Below, piece after piece: positions 21,384-23,119 of a stretch of 23,119 bases of DNA (the stretch's first letter is position 1; each line of letters begins with the position of its first letter). Origin of the DNA: a virus. The notes under the pieces were generated by a model. It was not told the DNA's origin. It saw only the letters and a list, made by a program, of their open reading frames with translations, and did no database searches. The stretch is taken from positions 1 to 23,119 of the IMG/VR virus record IMGVR_UViG_3300032245_000564; one strand, written 5' to 3'. A program made the position numbers and the translations under genes.

Positions 21384-21398
21384 GGTATATTAACGGCA

Positions 21399-21430
21399 CT
21401 AGCGCCGACCGCTAGGGATTCCTCGGAATC
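21399..21430 (+). promoter_or_regulatory. Two adjacent hairpins in the scaffold leader
   Basis: CTAGCG/CGCTAG (21399-21404 and 21410-21415, 5-base loop) is followed after one base by GATTCC/GGAATC (21417-21422 and 21425-21430, 2-base spacer). The second ends only three bases before the scaffold ATG and contains the only GGA-like ribosome site, so folding could hide it. This may tune scaffold translation. Confidence 0.5.
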
Positions 21431-21433
21431 AAA

Positions 21434-22186
21434 ATGGAAGAAAACGAAGTACCAGCGGTAGAAATACCCGCGCCGGAACCGGAAGCCACGGCAGCACCGG
21501 AACCCGAAGTAACTGAAGCGCCGGAACAACCTAAGACTTTTTCGCAAGAAGAAGTTGATGCGTTGATTGGCAAGCGACTGGCCCGAGAACAGCGCAAATG
21601 GGAACGAGAGCGCGCACCCGCGCCTCAGATCGAAGCTCCACGCGACCTCCCGCCGCCTGAGCAGTTTGAGTCTGTTGAAGCGTATGCCGAAGCACTGGCA
21701 ACGCGCAAAGCAGAGGAAATGCTCAACCGACGCGAAGCCGACAGACTTCAGTCTGAGATGTTGGAAGCGTTTCACGACCGTGAAGAAAAGGCCCGTGAGA
21801 AGTACGATGACTTTGAACAAGTCGCGTACAACCCGAGCCTGAGAATTACGGAGGTGATGGCTCAAACAATCAAGGCTTCCGATGCTGGCCCCGATGTAGC
21901 CTACTACCTTGGGACTAACCCGAAAGAAGCGGATCGTATTTCCCGTTTGACCCCGTTCCTTCAAGTGAAGGAGTTGGGAAAACTTGAGGCAAGGCTGGCT
22001 GATAACCCGCCCGTTAAACGTACTTCATCCGCACCGGCACCCATTGCGCCGGTAACCGCTAGGACAACCGGCTCGCCAGCTTTCGATACGACCGACCCGC
22101 GCTCAATCAAGTCCATGTCCACTTCGGAATGGATCGAAGCAGAGCGGGCACGGCAGGTCAAAAAGATGCAGGCCAAACTTCGTTAA
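21434..22186 (+). CDS. Scaffolding protein
   Basis: A 250-residue, highly charged, mostly helical protein immediately before the coat gene, the usual place for the assembly scaffold. Residues 1-35 are Pro/Glu/Ala-rich (repeats of PEPEA/APEQP). TFSQEEVDALIGKRLAREQRKWERE follows, a pattern common to phage scaffolds. Helical segments continue through the middle, then a Pro/Thr-rich linker, and the C-terminus is basic (RARQVKKMQAKLR), matching the coat-binding end of P22-type scaffolds. It directs coat subunits into a closed prohead and is then lost. I see no protease gene nearby, so release without cleavage, as in P22, is likely. Confidence 0.87.
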   Translation: MEENEVPAVEIPAPEPEATAAPEPEVTEAPEQPKTFSQEEVDALIGKRLAREQRKWERERAPAPQIEAPRDLPPPEQFESVEAYAEALATRKAEEMLNRREADRLQSEMLEAFHDREEKAREKYDDFEQVAYNPSLRITEVMAQTIKASDAGPDVAYYLGTNPKEADRISRLTPFLQVKELGKLEARLADNPPVKRTSSAPAPIAPVTARTTGSPAFDTTDPRSIKSMSTSEWIEAERARQVKKMQAKLR

Positions 22187-22196
22187 GGATTAGACC

Positions 22197-23119
22197 GTGG
22201 CAAATAGTATTCTTACCATTGACATGATCACGAGGAAAGCTCTCGAAATTCTTGAGAACAATCTTGTGATTACCCGCAACGTGAACCGCCAGTACGACGA
22301 CAGCTTCGCCGTCGAAGGTGCTAAGATTGGTTCAACCCTGCGTATCCGTCTGCCCGACCGTGCGCTGGTGACTGACGGTGCCGCCCTGCAAGTGCAGGAC
22401 GACAACGAGCAATACACCACCCTGACCGTTGCGTCGCAAAAGCACATTGGCGTGAACTTCACGACCGCTGAACTGACGATGCAGTTGGATGACTTTGCTG
22501 ATCGTGTTCTGAAGCCGCGTATCTCGCAATTGGCGGCATCCATCGACAATGATGTTTGCACCGCCTACCGAGGCATCGCCAACTCGGTCGGCACCCCCGG
22601 CACGACTCCTTCGACTTCGCTGGTCATGCTGCAAGCCCAGCAGAAGATGAACGAGTTCGCCGCGCCGATGGCTCCGCGCTACCTCACCGTCAACCCGGCG
22701 GCGAATGCGTACTTGGTCGAAGGCATGAAGGGTTTCTTCAACCCCACCGACACCATCAGCAAGCAGTTCAAGAACGGCATGATGGGCACCGGCGTGCTTG
22801 GCTACGATGAAGTCAACATGAGCCAGTCGATTTATCAGCATACAAACGGTGACTGGGGTACGTCGATCACTTCGACGGGCACCATTTCTGTTCAAGGCAC
22901 CACTTCACTGCCGATCAGCTTTACCGGCTCGACGGAGTCTTGGACCGTGGGTGATGTGTTTACCATTGCCAACGTGTTTGCGGTCAACCCGCAAACCCGC
23001 CAATCGACCGGCTCGCTTCAGCAATTCACTGTGACCGCCGCTGCGACGGGTTCTTCGACGGCTACTTTGTCGATTTACCCGGCGATCTACACCTCGGCGA
23101 ACGCACTGGCGACCGTCAA
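22197..23119 (+). CDS. Major coat protein, P22 type (partial)
   Basis: A GTG at 22197 with AAGGA seven bases upstream opens a frame that runs off the window after 307 codons. The product begins VANSILTIDMITRKALEILE, followed by NNLVITRNVNRQYDDSF, GAKIGSTLRIRLPDR, KHIGVNFTTAELTMQLDDF, and later LTVNPAANAYLVEGMKGFFNP with IYQHTNG. This is the pattern of the P22 gp5 coat family (HK97 fold with an inserted domain). Family members are about 400-430 residues, so roughly 100-120 residues are missing. It builds the icosahedral shell around the scaffold. Confidence 0.92.
   Translation, partial: MANSILTIDMITRKALEILENNLVITRNVNRQYDDSFAVEGAKIGSTLRIRLPDRALVTDGAALQVQDDNEQYTTLTVASQKHIGVNFTTAELTMQLDDFADRVLKPRISQLAASIDNDVCTAYRGIANSVGTPGTTPSTSLVMLQAQQKMNEFAAPMAPRYLTVNPAANAYLVEGMKGFFNPTDTISKQFKNGMMGTGVLGYDEVNMSQSIYQHTNGDWGTSITSTGTISVQGTTSLPISFTGSTESWTVGDVFTIANVFAVNPQTRQSTGSLQQFTVTAAATGSSTATLSIYPAIYTSANALATV

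Noticed and set aside
21380-21964. Minus-strand frame of 194 codons under the scaffold gene
   Set aside because: Shadow of the highly charged scaffold codons; no ribosome site and wrong strand for the late module.
22332-22895. Minus-strand frame of 187 codons under the coat gene
   Set aside because: Antisense to a recognisable P22-type coat sequence.

Overview
The window is part of the genome of a tailed double-stranded DNA bacteriophage with a P22-like head, so a podovirus-type virion is most likely. The evidence is a terminase small/large subunit pair, a P22-type portal, a scaffolding protein and a P22-type coat protein in the usual order, next to a complete phage replication module. Moderately high GC, very dense gene packing and ATGA or TAATG stop/start overlaps fit a phage of a Gram-negative host. 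From family resemblance I would guess a betaproteobacterial (Burkholderiales-type) host, but nothing in the window proves it. I see no integrase, tRNA, CRISPR array or insertion sequence. Both ends cut through genes.

Region 1 (about 1-7900, minus strand) is one tightly overlapping operon for DNA replication and recombination. In order of transcription it encodes a ribbon-helix-helix regulator, a Pro/Ala-rich protein, a DUF2800 Cas4/RecB-like nuclease with a probable Fe-S cluster, a DUF2815 ssDNA-binding protein, a family B DNA polymerase, a DUF3310 protein, a VRR-NUC nuclease, a small C5-methylase-like protein, a SNF2-type helicase, a one-span membrane peptide and four small unknown proteins, the last leaving the window. 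Region 2 (about 7901-8021) is a divergent control region with an inverted repeat over promoter-like sequences, a terminator facing left, and a seven-codon leader ORF coupled to the primase. Region 3 (8022-10454, plus strand) is a single large primase-polymerase/DUF3987 protein isolated between two minus-strand operons.

Region 4 (10451-13272, minus strand) is a string of very small, mostly unrecognised genes, probably early or host-interaction genes: a HTH protein, two hidden one-span membrane peptides, a zinc-finger-like protein, a very acidic protein, and a run of cistrons sharing near-identical leaders, two of which carry the same hairpin. A promoter with a palindrome at its start point lies upstream. 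Region 5 (13273-13928) is about 650 bases with no convincing gene. It is packed with inverted and tandem repeats and sits immediately before the terminase genes, so it is the best candidate here for an origin, packaging site or operator array. Region 6 (13929-23119, plus strand) is the late head module: terS, terL, two tiny basic proteins, portal, a DUF5856-type protein, a fibre/adaptor-like structural protein with different base composition, four small proteins, scaffold and the start of the coat gene.

Together, regions 1 and 3 supply a nearly self-contained replisome (primase/helicase-like ATPase, polymerase, SSB, nucleases, helicase), region 4 probably supplies early accessory functions, and region 6 builds and fills the head.
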